32,772 nucleotides of DNA, from IMG/VR virus record IMGVR_UViG_3300031141_000677, positions 1 to 32,772 of that record; one strand, 5' to 3'. Positions 13,907 to 20,999 of the stretch are shown here, piece by piece. Made by a program: the position numbers and the translations under genes. The stretch comes from a virus. Under the pieces are notes generated by a model, which was given only the letters and a program-made list of their open reading frames with translations, had not been told where the DNA came from and made no database searches. Every line of letters begins with the position of its first letter. Positions within the stretch are counted from its first letter, which is position 1.

Positions 13907-14755
13907 CTAACCTAGTAATTTTCCCAATGTCTTAGGACCTACTATTCCGTCAGCACCTAATCCATTTTTGCTTTGCCATTTTTTGACAGCTCGTGCAGTT
14001 CCTGGACCAAAAATACCATCAGCGGTTAAGCCAAGTTTTTCTTGTACTTCCGCTACAACTGGTCCACGTGATCCTACACGTACAGTTACATTATAATCGA
14101 CTTTTGGTTCTTCATAGTCGCCGCCTAATACATCTAGGGCGTGTATATAATGCTTCTTGCGATCTTCTAATCCAATCGTGCCACCATTAATACGTTTAGT
14201 CATTCCAACAATGTCTTGATTGTCGCAATACTTGTTAATCTTGTTTGTATCCCAAAACCAGCAAGCACTATCTAACGCACCTTTTTTAGTACGCACATAG
14301 TCTGTTGCATCTTCTGGTGTCATCTCAACTGCTTTACCAAACTCTGTATAGTTATAACGCCCAGTTAACTGAAGTATGCCACCGCCGCGAAACTGCCAAC
14401 CGTCACCGCTATTAGTGTCGCCGTTGTCCATACGTGAAGCGTAAATAACGTTTGCAATTTTTTTTGGCTGTCTGTGATATGGTTGTGGGTCTCTTCCTGC
14501 TCGTACAAAGTATTTTCCAAATATTTTATTTAATGCAGATGCACTGTAGTTTAAGTTTTCTGTTAATACGTTAAAGTGTCTAGACTCGTGTCCACATTGT
14601 GCAATAAATCCTGCAACACGCTCAATTGTGTCTACTTCCCATAACGGAAGTATTTCGCACATTGCTTCATACCATGCTTTGTGATCGCTATTACCTTCTA
14701 GAAGTTCTAGAACCATCCACTCTTCGAAATTAAATTTAAAGTGTTCTTTTGCCAT
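13907..14755 (-). CDS. Endolysin: GH19-type lysozyme/chitinase domain plus peptidoglycan-binding domain
   Basis: 282 residues. Residues 1-205 form a glycoside hydrolase 19 domain: CGHESRHF carries the first catalytic Glu (57), ENLNYSA a second Glu (66), and GWQFRGGGILQLTGRYNY is the substrate-binding signature. A C-terminal PG_binding_1 domain (about 222-282) contains two short repeats (LTADGIFGPGTARAVKKWQ, GADGIVGPKTLGKL). It cuts glycan strands of the host cell wall. There is no signal peptide, so it needs a holin to reach the wall. It is followed directly by the two spanin genes. An AGGA site lies before ATG 14755. Confidence 0.93.
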   Translation of the reverse strand: MAKEHFKFNFEEWMVLELLEGNSDHKAWYEAMCEILPLWEVDTIERVAGFIAQCGHESRHFNVLTENLNYSASALNKIFGKYFVRAGRDPQPYHRQPKKIANVIYASRMDNGDTNSGDGWQFRGGGILQLTGRYNYTEFGKAVEMTPEDATDYVRTKKGALDSACWFWDTNKINKYCDNQDIVGMTKRINGGTIGLEDRKKHYIHALDVLGGDYEEPKVDYNVTVRVGSRGPVVAEVQEKLGLTADGIFGPGTARAVKKWQSKNGLGADGIVGPKTLGKLLG

Positions 14756-14807
14756 GTGATATATTCCTATGTTTGGCAGTGTTCACATTACACTGACTTA
14801 CAGTTAC

Positions 14808-15524
14808 TTATACTATACGTTTTAGTAGAAGTGCCTTTCCGGAATTTTCAAATGTTAGTTTGTCGCCAAACTTTGTAATATTATAGTCACCGACGTACTT
14901 ACATAAGAATATGATTTCCGAAAAGTCGTTTACGTTAATTTTATCTTTAATTGATTCTATTAATGGCTGTGTGTCGCCAAAAGCAAGGAATTCAAAATGT
15001 ACAGGAGCACACCATTTCTTAGTTATAGTTAATGTATTTTCTAACAAAGTAATGTCGTCTACAAACCCTCTACTAAAGAAGTTTTTGTAATTGTCTAAAT
15101 TACTTTCGCTTATGCCTTGTCCATAAGACGCTGGATCGTTAGGTACTAGTTCTTCTAATCCTGTTAGAGTTAACTTTGTTGATTTCCAATTCTTATAATA
15201 ACGGAATCGCCAATCATTCCTCTCAGCAAGTTTGCTTACACCGTCCATTACTTCCATTATTTGATCGTGTATTTTTCTACTACGTTCCATTTCAACAAAC
15301 ACTTTATATGTACCATCGGATTGTTCACCTGGAGTAATGTCTGCATCTAATACAAACTCATAACCTTTTTCAATAAAGCCCATGAGGTCTTCTGCGGCTG
15401 ATTTCTCTTTAATACTAAAGCTAAGTGTAACAATGTCTTTATCATCACCCATTTTACTTGCAAAGGAATCAATTTCTAATACCTTGTAAACCATGTCACG
15501 TAAATCACCTATGCGTAAACCCAT
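14808..15524 (-). CDS. Conserved T4-like marine phage protein, unknown function
   Basis: 238 residues starting MGLRIGDLRDMVYKVLEID. It alternates helical and strand regions. Blocks such as FSIKEKSAAEDLMGFIEKGYEFVLDADITPGE are of a type I recall from other marine T4-like phages without a known role. No membrane segment or catalytic motif is seen. A TAATG junction joins it to the upstream gene, suggesting that the two products act together. A structural role is possible from the late-type promoter upstream of the pair, but not proven. Confidence 0.75.
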   Translation of the reverse strand: MGLRIGDLRDMVYKVLEIDSFASKMGDDKDIVTLSFSIKEKSAAEDLMGFIEKGYEFVLDADITPGEQSDGTYKVFVEMERSRKIHDQIMEVMDGVSKLAERNDWRFRYYKNWKSTKLTLTGLEELVPNDPASYGQGISESNLDNYKNFFSRGFVDDITLLENTLTITKKWCAPVHFEFLAFGDTQPLIESIKDKINVNDFSEIIFLCKYVGDYNITKFGDKLTFENSGKALLLKRIV

Positions 15525-16063
15525 TATACTGCCATCCCTGCGGCTACTTCATCTGGAGCATCCGCCATTGCTTGATCTGCTGGTTGCATTTCACTTTCTG
15601 CTTGTGCTGATGCATCAACTGCTGGTTCCGTTTCAAAATCTACCATATCTTTGTAGCCTGAATAAATGTCCATAACTAGCGACTTTGGCATTTGTATTTC
15701 TACTAACCAAATTGGCTTTTTATCAAGTTTACCTTTTTTAGTACCAGGACGCATATCGCCCGGTTTACGTATTATACGTGGTACAACTACATATGTTTCT
15801 TGGTACTTTACTTTACAGTCGTAATCGGTTAAACGCTTGCCGCCCATTGGGTCAGGCATCTTACCTTTAGGCCACATAAATGTACAAGTAATCCAATGTC
15901 TATCGATAACTGGTCCTTTAGCAAGTTCGCCTTCTTCCCAGTTCTTATATACATAGATATCCAACTCGTCGATTACTCGTTCAAAGTCTTTTAGTACCTG
16001 GAAAGCAGTGTTGCTTCCGTAGACACCTTCTATGTTTCTTACTAAATCATAAACGTCTTGCAT
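15524..16063 (-). CDS. Conserved T4-like marine phage protein, unknown function
   Basis: 179 residues. The body (VRNIEGVYGSNTAFQVLKDF, then CTFMWPKGKMPDPMGGKRL and RIIRKPGDMRPGTKKGKLD) is of a kind I recall across marine T4-like phages. The last 35 residues are an acidic Ala/Glu/Gln-rich tail (AQAESEMQPADQAMADAP). It is first in a two-gene unit with a late box (16089-16096) and an AGGA site, and shares a TAATG junction with the next gene. No enzyme motif is visible. A virion or assembly role is a guess based on promoter type. Confidence 0.75.
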   Translation of the reverse strand: MQDVYDLVRNIEGVYGSNTAFQVLKDFERVIDELDIYVYKNWEEGELAKGPVIDRHWITCTFMWPKGKMPDPMGGKRLTDYDCKVKYQETYVVVPRIIRKPGDMRPGTKKGKLDKKPIWLVEIQMPKSLVMDIYSGYKDMVDFETEPAVDASAQAESEMQPADQAMADAPDEVAAGMAV

Positions 16064-16088
16064 ATTTTAGTTTCCTATCTTATATACT

Positions 16089-16096
16089 TATTTATC
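16089..16096 (-). promoter_or_regulatory. T4-type late promoter box (GATAAATA)
   Basis: The minus strand reads TGATAAATAAGTAT, 25 nt before ATG 16063, with an AGGAA site between. It lies in the 156-bp divergent gap that separates this operon from phoH. I see no comparably strong promoter for phoH in the same gap. Confidence 0.65.
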
Positions 16097-16219
16097 ATGA
16101 TCTAATAGTTAACATATCTTTTTTCTCTTGTACGCAGATGATAAGTAAAAGTGTAAGGCAATGCTTTACTACTTAAAGCAACAATTGTCTTACTCCATTA
16201 ACGCACAGGAGGACACTTA

Positions 16220-16966
16220 ATGGGCGCTAAAAGAAAAACTGCAAACAAGTCATCAAATGGCCGAAAGCAGTCAAACAACAACTTCAACAACAATGTCGTT
16301 GAGATGAAGAACTTTACTCAAAAAGAAAAACAAGTCGCAATACTTCCCCGAAATAGAAATCAAGAGCAATACGTGCTTACACTGTTAGACCCTAAGAAAG
16401 ATATAGTCTTTGGCGTAGGGCCGGCAGGAACAGGTAAAACCCTGTTGGCCGTGCAGGTTGCTGTTAAACTATTCAAAGAAGGAAAGGTTGATAAGATTAT
16501 TGTGACTAGACCGGCTGTATCAGTGGACGAAGACTTAGGTCATTTACCTGGTACTTTGGAGGAAAAAATGGCTCCATGGACAAGACCGATCTTTGATGTT
16601 TTGCGTGAATACTTCAATGCACGAGAAATCGAAGGTATGATTAGTGAAGGCGTAATTGAAATTTCACCATTAGCATATATGCGTGGTAGAACTTTTAAGC
16701 AGAGCTTTATACTTGCAGATGAAATGCAAAATGCAACCCCTAACCAAATGAAAATGTTATTAACACGTTTAGGCGAAGGTTCTATGATGGCTGTTACAGG
16801 CGATCTTAACCAAGCTGATAGACGAGAAGATAATGGTTTAATAGATTTTACAAGGCTGTTAAAGAACAGCGAATCTAAGCATTTGGATGTAGTCCAATTC
16901 GAACGAGGAGATATCGAACGTCACGAAGCTGTTAAGGAAGTCTTAGAAGTTTACGGCGACGAGTAA
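16220..16966 (+). CDS. phoH: PhoH-like ATPase
   Basis: 248 residues, the only plus-strand gene in the window. It has Walker A GPAGTGKT (67-74), Walker B ILADEMQN (164-171), and the conserved VTRPAVSVDEDLGHLPG (95-111) and LAYMRGRTF blocks of the PhoH family. PhoH proteins are RecA-fold ATPases, very common in marine phages; a helicase or RNA-processing role is suspected, and the link to phosphate stress is uncertain. The first 35 residues are Asn/Lys-rich and variable. AGGAGG precedes the ATG by 7 nt, the strongest ribosome site seen here. It ends at a strong intrinsic terminator. Confidence 0.94.
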   Translation: MGAKRKTANKSSNGRKQSNNNFNNNVVEMKNFTQKEKQVAILPRNRNQEQYVLTLLDPKKDIVFGVGPAGTGKTLLAVQVAVKLFKEGKVDKIIVTRPAVSVDEDLGHLPGTLEEKMAPWTRPIFDVLREYFNAREIEGMISEGVIEISPLAYMRGRTFKQSFILADEMQNATPNQMKMLLTRLGEGSMMAVTGDLNQADRREDNGLIDFTRLLKNSESKHLDVVQFERGDIERHEAVKEVLEVYGDE

Positions 16967-16974
16967 GTAGTACA

Positions 16975-17013
16975 CCTGTGTACTACATGTTAAATTGTAG
17001 TACACAGGTTTTT
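16975..17013 (+). terminator. Intrinsic terminator after phoH
   Basis: A perfect 12-bp stem (16975-16986 with 16997-17008, CCTGTGTACTAC / GTAGTACACAGG), a 10-nt loop, then five T (17009-17013). A nested alternative palindrome, 16967-16986 (9-bp arms, 2-nt centre), shares the left arm. It lies between the convergent phoH and thyX genes. On the minus strand the hairpin lacks a T-run. Confidence 0.9.
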
Positions 17014-17014
17014 G

Positions 17015-17692
17015 TTACAACTCTTTAATTAGCGGAAAGATTTCTGCTATTACTGATGCACATGCAACAGCAACATCCATATGTTCTTTCTGTGTGCCAT
17101 TTGCACTGCGCAATTCGATGTAGTGTACCCAACTACGTAATGTACCATTCATATATAACCTTGTCTTAGTAAGGCCTTCTGGTAATACTTTACGTGCTAC
17201 TTCTTTAGCAATGCCATTATTAATAGCCCAGTCATATGCACGACCTGCTGTGTAGATAACGTCTTGTTGCATTTCTTCCCATTTAACAATTAGCTCAGCC
17301 ATACCTTCATCGGCCATGTCAACGTCAATTGAGTTCTGTCTGTTCTTAGTGTCTTGCAAACGTGCTTCGCTAGTAATAAACACTTCGCCCATTTCTTTAG
17401 GATCTGCATACCGCTGACTAAACTCTTGGAAAGCAAAACTACGATGACGTACAATTTGATGTGCAATGTCGCGTGTTGTGTTAATTTCAATTGTAGCATT
17501 AACCATCTCTAAAGGTGACCAATGTTGATGTTTAATCAAATACTTAATTAAACGTTCACTTGTTTCTGAATTAATTTGTGCTGTAGGGTTACTAACTTTT
17601 GCACAAAATGCAATTAGCTCTTGTACGTCTGTTAACCCTTCTGCTTCAAACTCGGGTGTTGCTTTGCTGTAGCTTATTAATCTTGTTGTCAT
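17015..17692 (-). CDS. thyX: FAD-dependent thymidylate synthase ThyX
   Basis: 225 residues. The ThyX signature RHRX7S is present (RHR at 82-84, Ser92, in RHRSFAFQEFSQR). Further family blocks include EMVNATIEINTTRDIAHQIVRHR and LYMNGTLRSWVHYIELR, and the length is normal. ThyX makes dTMP from dUMP using methylene-tetrahydrofolate, with FAD carrying reducing power from an external donor. An AAGGAA site precedes ATG 17692. A 52-residue reading frame and a ferredoxin gene lie directly upstream and overlap each other, so the three are probably transcribed together. Confidence 0.96.
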   Translation of the reverse strand: MTTRLISYSKATPEFEAEGLTDVQELIAFCAKVSNPTAQINSETSERLIKYLIKHQHWSPLEMVNATIEINTTRDIAHQIVRHRSFAFQEFSQRYADPKEMGEVFITSEARLQDTKNRQNSIDVDMADEGMAELIVKWEEMQQDVIYTAGRAYDWAINNGIAKEVARKVLPEGLTKTRLYMNGTLRSWVHYIELRSANGTQKEHMDVAVACASVIAEIFPLIKEL

Positions 17693-17804
17693 CTTTTGGT
17701 TCCTTAATTATTTTGTCAATTTCTTTTATCCACTCTGGCGGAGCCTGAGCAAGTATTTCGTCTATTACATTATCTAATTCTGCTAGGCTGCGTCTTTTAT
17801 TCAT
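17646..17804 (-). CDS. Small 52-residue protein overlapping ferredoxin and thyX, hypothetical
   Basis: The frame begins at ATG 17804 ([20 protein letters not shown]), overlapping the ferredoxin stop by 8 nt and the start of thyX by 47 nt. The N-terminal 35 residues look helical and charged ([18 protein letters not shown]). The preceding GGTG is a weak ribosome site. Without it there would be a roughly 100-nt gap between two tightly packed genes, which supports it being real. No family recognised. Confidence 0.5.
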   Translation of the reverse strand: MNKRRSLAELDNVIDEILAQAPPEWIKEIDKIIKEPKDDNKINKLQQSNTRV

Positions 17805-18162
17805 CACCTTTACCTGCAGTTTCTGAAAAGTGATCTTCGTACTTATTAGGAACACCATCCCATTGTTCGCGTTCTTCCGCGCTAGGTCTGTTTTCAGTAA
17901 TAGTAGTTACTACAGGCCATAGTGCTGAATACTTTGTATTGATGTCTAACCATTTTGCTAATTCATCCGGCTGGTCTTTAAGTGAATAGTCAGTAACAAT
18001 AGCATTTGCTGGGCATTCTGCTTCACACACACCGCAGTCGATACATTCGTCTGGATTAATTACAAGAAAGTTTTCGCCTTCGTAAAAACAGTCTACTGGA
18101 CATACTTCGACACAGTCCATGTGCTTACACTTAATGCAATTATCAGTTACTAAATACGTCAT
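17797..18162 (-). CDS. 7Fe ferredoxin (FdI / FdxA type)
   Basis: 121 residues. The pattern [21 protein letters not shown] ... [18 protein letters not shown] closely follows Azotobacter FdI. By that alignment Cys9, 17 and 50 would bind the [3Fe-4S] cluster and Cys21, 40, 43 and 46 the [4Fe-4S] cluster; all seven are present. The C-terminal extension ([13 protein letters not shown] type) is also typical. It carries single electrons at low potential in the cytoplasm. GGAG precedes ATG 18162, and a late-type box lies at 18179-18185. Its place directly before thyX, a flavoenzyme needing an electron donor, is suggestive. Confidence 0.93.
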   Translation of the reverse strand: MTYLVTDNCIKCKHMDCVEVCPVDCFYEGENFLVINPDECIDCGVCEAECPANAIVTDYSLKDQPDELAKWLDINTKYSALWPVVTTITENRPSAEEREQWDGVPNKYEDHFSETAGKGDE

Positions 18163-18178
18163 TCATTATCTCCAACAT

Positions 18179-18185
18179 TATTTAG
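18179..18185 (-). promoter_or_regulatory. Late-type promoter box (CTAAATA)
   Basis: The minus strand reads CTACTAAATAATGTT, 17 nt before ATG 18162. CTAAATA is a variant I recall for marine T4-like phages. It would serve the ferredoxin/thyX unit. Confidence 0.45.
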
Positions 18186-18191
18186 TAGACA

Positions 18192-19106
18192 TTATATCCT
18201 TGCTAATCTAATAAGTGTTGCCGCTAAATTAATCTCCGGATCTGCAACTAATGTATGATCAACTAGTCCTTGTTTAATAGTCAATACTGCTGTATCTTGT
18301 TGTGCGTCATCACCAAACAGTTCAATGTTGTCATAAAGCCAGCGATAGATTTCTTCCATTTCTTCAGGTCGAACTGCTCCGCACAATAGCTTACGTGCTT
18401 CTGCAATTTTGCCTGCTTTAAATAGCTCAACCATATCAAGTTTCCAGTCAGCTTCACCTGTGTCGCCTTCATTTGGGCGTAGTAAACTACCGTCTGTGCT
18501 ATTCATTTGTACAGTGTTAATACACTTGCGCAAGTCAGGATACGTTGCTTTAACATAAGTGTCAAGCGTGTCTAAGTCTGGCGTAATACCTTCAGTAATA
18601 AGGATCTCAGCTACTCGTGCAGTAAACTCTGTTTGGTCAATTTTAGCAATGTGAAATCCTTGACAACGACTATGTAGTGCAGGAATAATCCTATTAGGAT
18701 AGTTACATGTTAAAATAAAACGTGCAGTTGTGTGATACTCTTCCATTACACCACGTAGCGCGGCTTGTGCGTTTGGGCTTAAATAATCAGCCTCGTCAAG
18801 TAGCACAACTTTAAAGTCACCAAACGGAATCATTTGTACAAAGTTAATAATCTTATCACGCACATCGTCTACACTGTTAGTACGACTTGCGTTAATTTCT
18901 AAAATGTCTAAGTCTTGTATTTCAAGTTCGTTAAACAATAACTTAGCAAGTGTAGTTTTACCAATACCTGCGTTACCACTAAACAACAAATGCGGAATAG
19001 TCTTTTCTTTAATCCAAGTGTTTACTTGGTTGCGTTGTGCGTCATCACGAAACACGTATCCTGATACTGTATTAGGACGATACTTTTCTACCCATAATTC
19101 TTTCAC
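18192..19106 (-). CDS. 44: Sliding-clamp loader large subunit, T4 gp44-like
   Basis: 304 residues. AAA+ protein with Walker A GNAGIGKTT (44-52), Walker B LLDEAD (102-107), the SRC arginine-finger motif (146-148), and the opening LWVEKYRP shared by RFC small subunits and gp44. With gp62 it loads the gp45 clamp for the polymerase and for late transcription. The start is GTG 19106, overlapping the stop of the upstream membrane-protein gene (GTGA), with a weak AGAGG site. It is probably read from the promoter at 19313-19341. Confidence 0.95.
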   Translation of the reverse strand: MKELWVEKYRPNTVSGYVFRDDAQRNQVNTWIKEKTIPHLLFSGNAGIGKTTLAKLLFNELEIQDLDILEINASRTNSVDDVRDKIINFVQMIPFGDFKVVLLDEADYLSPNAQAALRGVMEEYHTTARFILTCNYPNRIIPALHSRCQGFHIAKIDQTEFTARVAEILITEGITPDLDTLDTYVKATYPDLRKCINTVQMNSTDGSLLRPNEGDTGEADWKLDMVELFKAGKIAEARKLLCGAVRPEEMEEIYRWLYDNIELFGDDAQQDTAVLTIKQGLVDHTLVADPEINLAATLIRLARI

Positions 19107-19294
19107 TTATTTGCCTCTTTTTGTTTGTTAGTGTTATTTCCGTATTCACTTCCAATACCCATTAGTATTAAAAATATATAAAGCAACGGCCAAGCCCATC
19201 CTACTAGATGCCCCATAATATGAAGTATCATTAGTGCTACGCCACTAGCACCTGCGGTACCAATGCCTGTGTTTTTATATTCAGGGAATTTCAT
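19103..19294 (-). CDS. Small Gly-rich membrane protein, unknown function
   Basis: 63 residues with two membrane segments (about 12-31, GTAGASGVALMILHIMGHLV, and 33-48, WAWPLLYIFLILMGIG) and a hydrophilic, Lys/Asn-rich tail. GGAG precedes ATG 19294 by 5 nt. It is the first gene behind a perfect early promoter and overlaps the gp44-type gene by GTGA. It is therefore an early membrane protein made together with the clamp loader. No family recognised. Confidence 0.7.
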   Translation of the reverse strand: MKFPEYKNTGIGTAGASGVALMILHIMGHLVGWAWPLLYIFLILMGIGSEYGNNTNKQKEANK

Positions 19295-19312
19295 GCTGTC
19301 TCCTTATACATT

Positions 19313-19341
19313 ATTATACATTAAACCCATCCTAAAGTCAA
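19313..19341 (-). promoter_or_regulatory. Sigma-70-type promoter for the small membrane protein and gp44
   Basis: Minus strand TTGACT (19341-19336), 17-bp spacer, TATAAT (19318-19313). A tandem direct repeat, TTATACATTA twice (plus strand, about 19304-19323), covers the -10 region and the start site. Confidence 0.83.
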
Positions 19342-19487
19342 GTCTTAACTTCTAATAGTTTTACAATTTTAGTTAGTAATTTTCTAATCTTTACTAGTTC
19401 TTTTATGTCCGAGGACTCTTCTGGCTCATTAGGCTTTACTAGCTTTTGAATCTTTGTACCTTCAGCTTCAACCTGTGATAATTTCAT
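19338..19487 (-). CDS. Small charged protein, hypothetical (49 residues)
   Basis: The frame starts at ATG 19487 (MKLSQVEAEGTKIQ) with a GGAAAGAG site about 4 nt upstream, overlapping the HAD gene by 20 nt. A longer frame to 19532 would lie deeper inside that gene. The C-terminal half is a Lys/Leu-rich amphipathic helix (DIKELVKIRKLLTKIVKLLE), possibly a coiled coil. No family recognised. Confidence 0.6.
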   Translation of the reverse strand: MKLSQVEAEGTKIQKLVKPNEPEESSDIKELVKIRKLLTKIVKLLEVKT

Positions 19488-20037
19488 ATATCTCTTTCCA
19501 ACTGTCTGCCCTAATAAGTCCTGGATGCTCAAAGTCTTTATTGTACGGGTGCGTAATAAGAATAGACTTATGACCAGCGTTAATGCCAGCTACTATATTT
19601 TCTGGCTTATCTTCAATCCACCAATGTCCGGGTTCCCACTGTTTTAAGTATTCGTCTTTGTCTGCGCCTGTTTCAATACATTGGCAACTTATAAATGCAG
19701 TTCCAAAATGATCTAACAAATTTAAACTTCTTGCCTTGCCAGCATATTCATCATTACTCAAAGAAGTAAGACCGGCAAATTGATAACCTTCTTTTCTTAA
19801 CTTAGTTGCGTACTCAACTGCACCTTCCATAGGTGTTAAGTAGCCCATCCAAGCACTTTCGTTAAATTGGATGATTAGTTTGTCTGCCCAACTTTTTGAA
19901 ATACCGTAGCGCACTGCTTGACTATATACATCTGGTACTTCAACCTTAAATTTCTTAGATGACATCCACTTAGTAAATGCAGTATCCCACCTAAGGAATA
20001 CTCCGTCAATATCTGTTAAAATTAATTTTTCATTCAT
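19468..20037 (-). CDS. HAD-superfamily hydrolase
   Basis: 189 residues. Motif I is LTDIDGVFLRWD (Asp9, Asp11), motif II is at GLTSLSN (Thr91 or Ser92), and motif IV is WWIEDKPENIVAGINAGH (Glu142, Asp143). It is probably a phosphatase acting on a small phosphorylated metabolite or a DNA 3'/5' phosphate; the substrate is unknown. It is not closely similar to the HAD domain at 4865-5410. An ATGA junction follows the dexA-type gene, so the two may be made together. Confidence 0.85.
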   Translation of the reverse strand: MNEKLILTDIDGVFLRWDTAFTKWMSSKKFKVEVPDVYSQAVRYGISKSWADKLIIQFNESAWMGYLTPMEGAVEYATKLRKEGYQFAGLTSLSNDEYAGKARSLNLLDHFGTAFISCQCIETGADKDEYLKQWEPGHWWIEDKPENIVAGINAGHKSILITHPYNKDFEHPGLIRADSWKEIYEIITG

Positions 20038-20570
20038 CGTTTGATGCCTAGTTCCTTATATGCTATTTGAATAGCTTTTGATTGATAGTATGCATCTGCT
20101 AATGCATTGTGTAATGAGTTTTGAATCTTCTTACGGGGATCACTTTCACAACAACCAAATAATGTACGCGAATCCTTAACTTGCCAAAAGTTATAAGGAA
20201 TTGGCATTTCTTTGCTTCGAAACATGTTTTCTATAATAGTATAGTCAAATCCATAACCTTGTCCCCATAGTGTGTCTACACTACCAACAAATTTCCTAAT
20301 ACGTATTAATGCTTCTTCTACGCTAATAGCACCTTCTTGGTCAAACGCCTCTTCCATAATAGCAGGATCTTGGTTAGCCCACCATGCAATTGTGTCGTCA
20401 CTTGTTGTACGACCCAAAGCGTCTTGTTCGTCAATGTTAATTTTAAAGTACATTTCACTATGTGGTTCTGAATCATTTAGTGGGTTGAACTTAACAGCAC
20501 CTAAACTTAGTACAGTTGCACTAGGTTGTGTGTCAATTGTTTCGAGGTCGATACTTGCGTGTATGGTCAA
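20034..20570 (-). CDS. dexA: DexA-type 3'-5' exonuclease (TTG start)
   Basis: 178 residues. DEDDh exonuclease: DLE at 8-10 (Asp8, Glu10), FDY (Asp109, in GQGYGFDYTIIENMF), and His154 ... Asp159 (HNALADAYYQSK). The architecture and length suit T4 exonuclease A, thought to help degrade host DNA. The start is TTG 20570, giving MTIHASIDLET, with AAGGAG 7 nt upstream. That site lies in the arm of a strong hairpin (20577-20621) which also contains the gene's own promoter. Confidence 0.87.
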   Translation of the reverse strand: MTIHASIDLETIDTQPSATVLSLGAVKFNPLNDSEPHSEMYFKINIDEQDALGRTTSDDTIAWWANQDPAIMEEAFDQEGAISVEEALIRIRKFVGSVDTLWGQGYGFDYTIIENMFRSKEMPIPYNFWQVKDSRTLFGCCESDPRKKIQNSLHNALADAYYQSKAIQIAYKELGIKR

Positions 20571-20576
20571 AATAAA

Positions 20577-20621
20577 ACTCCTTAGATTTATATATATTAT
20601 AACATATAAAGTCTAAGGAGT
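20577..20621 (-). promoter_or_regulatory. Long hairpin enclosing the dexA promoter and masking its RBS
   Basis: Arms 20577-20586 and 20612-20621 are perfect 10-bp complements. After a single bulged base (20611), 7 more pairs form (20587-20593 with 20604-20610) around a 10-nt loop. On the mRNA strand the second arm contains the AAGGAG site of dexA and is followed by TTTATTTTG. Read-through RNA would hide the ribosome site and might terminate. RNA starting inside (near 20589) lacks the first arm. Confidence 0.65.
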
Positions 20622-20624
20622 CAA
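20596..20624 (-). promoter_or_regulatory. Sigma-70-type promoter for dexA
   Basis: Minus strand TTGACT (20624-20619), 17-bp spacer, TATAAT (20601-20596). It lies inside the inverted repeat 20577-20621. The predicted start near 20589 gives a leader of about 20 nt containing AAGGAG. Confidence 0.85.
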
Positions 20625-20639
20625 GCAGTATTATATATA

Positions 20640-20999
20640 TTATTTGTCAATAAACTGCGATAGTTCAGGTGCTTTCCAGCCTTCTGGTTTAAGTACTTTA
20701 CCGTCTTCACGCTTAATTACTTTACTGGTTGTAGGATCAATCTTTGCAAAGTTTGTGTTCATTACTTCTTTCCAGGCAGCTTCACCGTCCCAGCCTGCGG
20801 CACGTATTGCACCCATAGTAACAACTAAAATGTCAACTAGTGCATCAAGTTGTTCTACTTTGTCGTGCGTTCTAAGTGCTTTTTGAAGTTCAATATACTC
20901 TTCGTCTATTAGATCAAGGTACATATTGTAGTTTGCTTCACTTGCTGGTTGGTCACATGCTGTTGCAAACATGTCTACATCGTTAAATGGATTAGTCAT
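20640..20999 (-). CDS. MazG-like nucleotide pyrophosphohydrolase
   Basis: 119 residues of all-alpha type. The metal-binding pattern EExxE (33-37, DEEYIEL) followed by ExxD...D (Glu49, Asp52, Asp56, in EQLDALVDILVV) is that of the MazG / dUTPase-2 / HisE superfamily, which cleaves NTPs to NMP and pyrophosphate. Marine phages often carry such enzymes; roles in dNTP clean-up or (p)ppGpp control have been proposed. TAATG junction with the GroES-like gene. Confidence 0.8.
   Translation of the reverse strand: MTNPFNDVDMFATACDQPASEANYNMYLDLIDEEYIELQKALRTHDKVEQLDALVDILVVTMGAIRAAGWDGEAAWKEVMNTNFAKIDPTTSKVIKREDGKVLKPEGWKAPELSQFIDK

Noticed and set aside
14777-14795. 6-bp hairpin between the endolysin gene and the upstream conserved gene
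   Set aside because: Short stem, no T-run on the minus strand; too weak to call a terminator.
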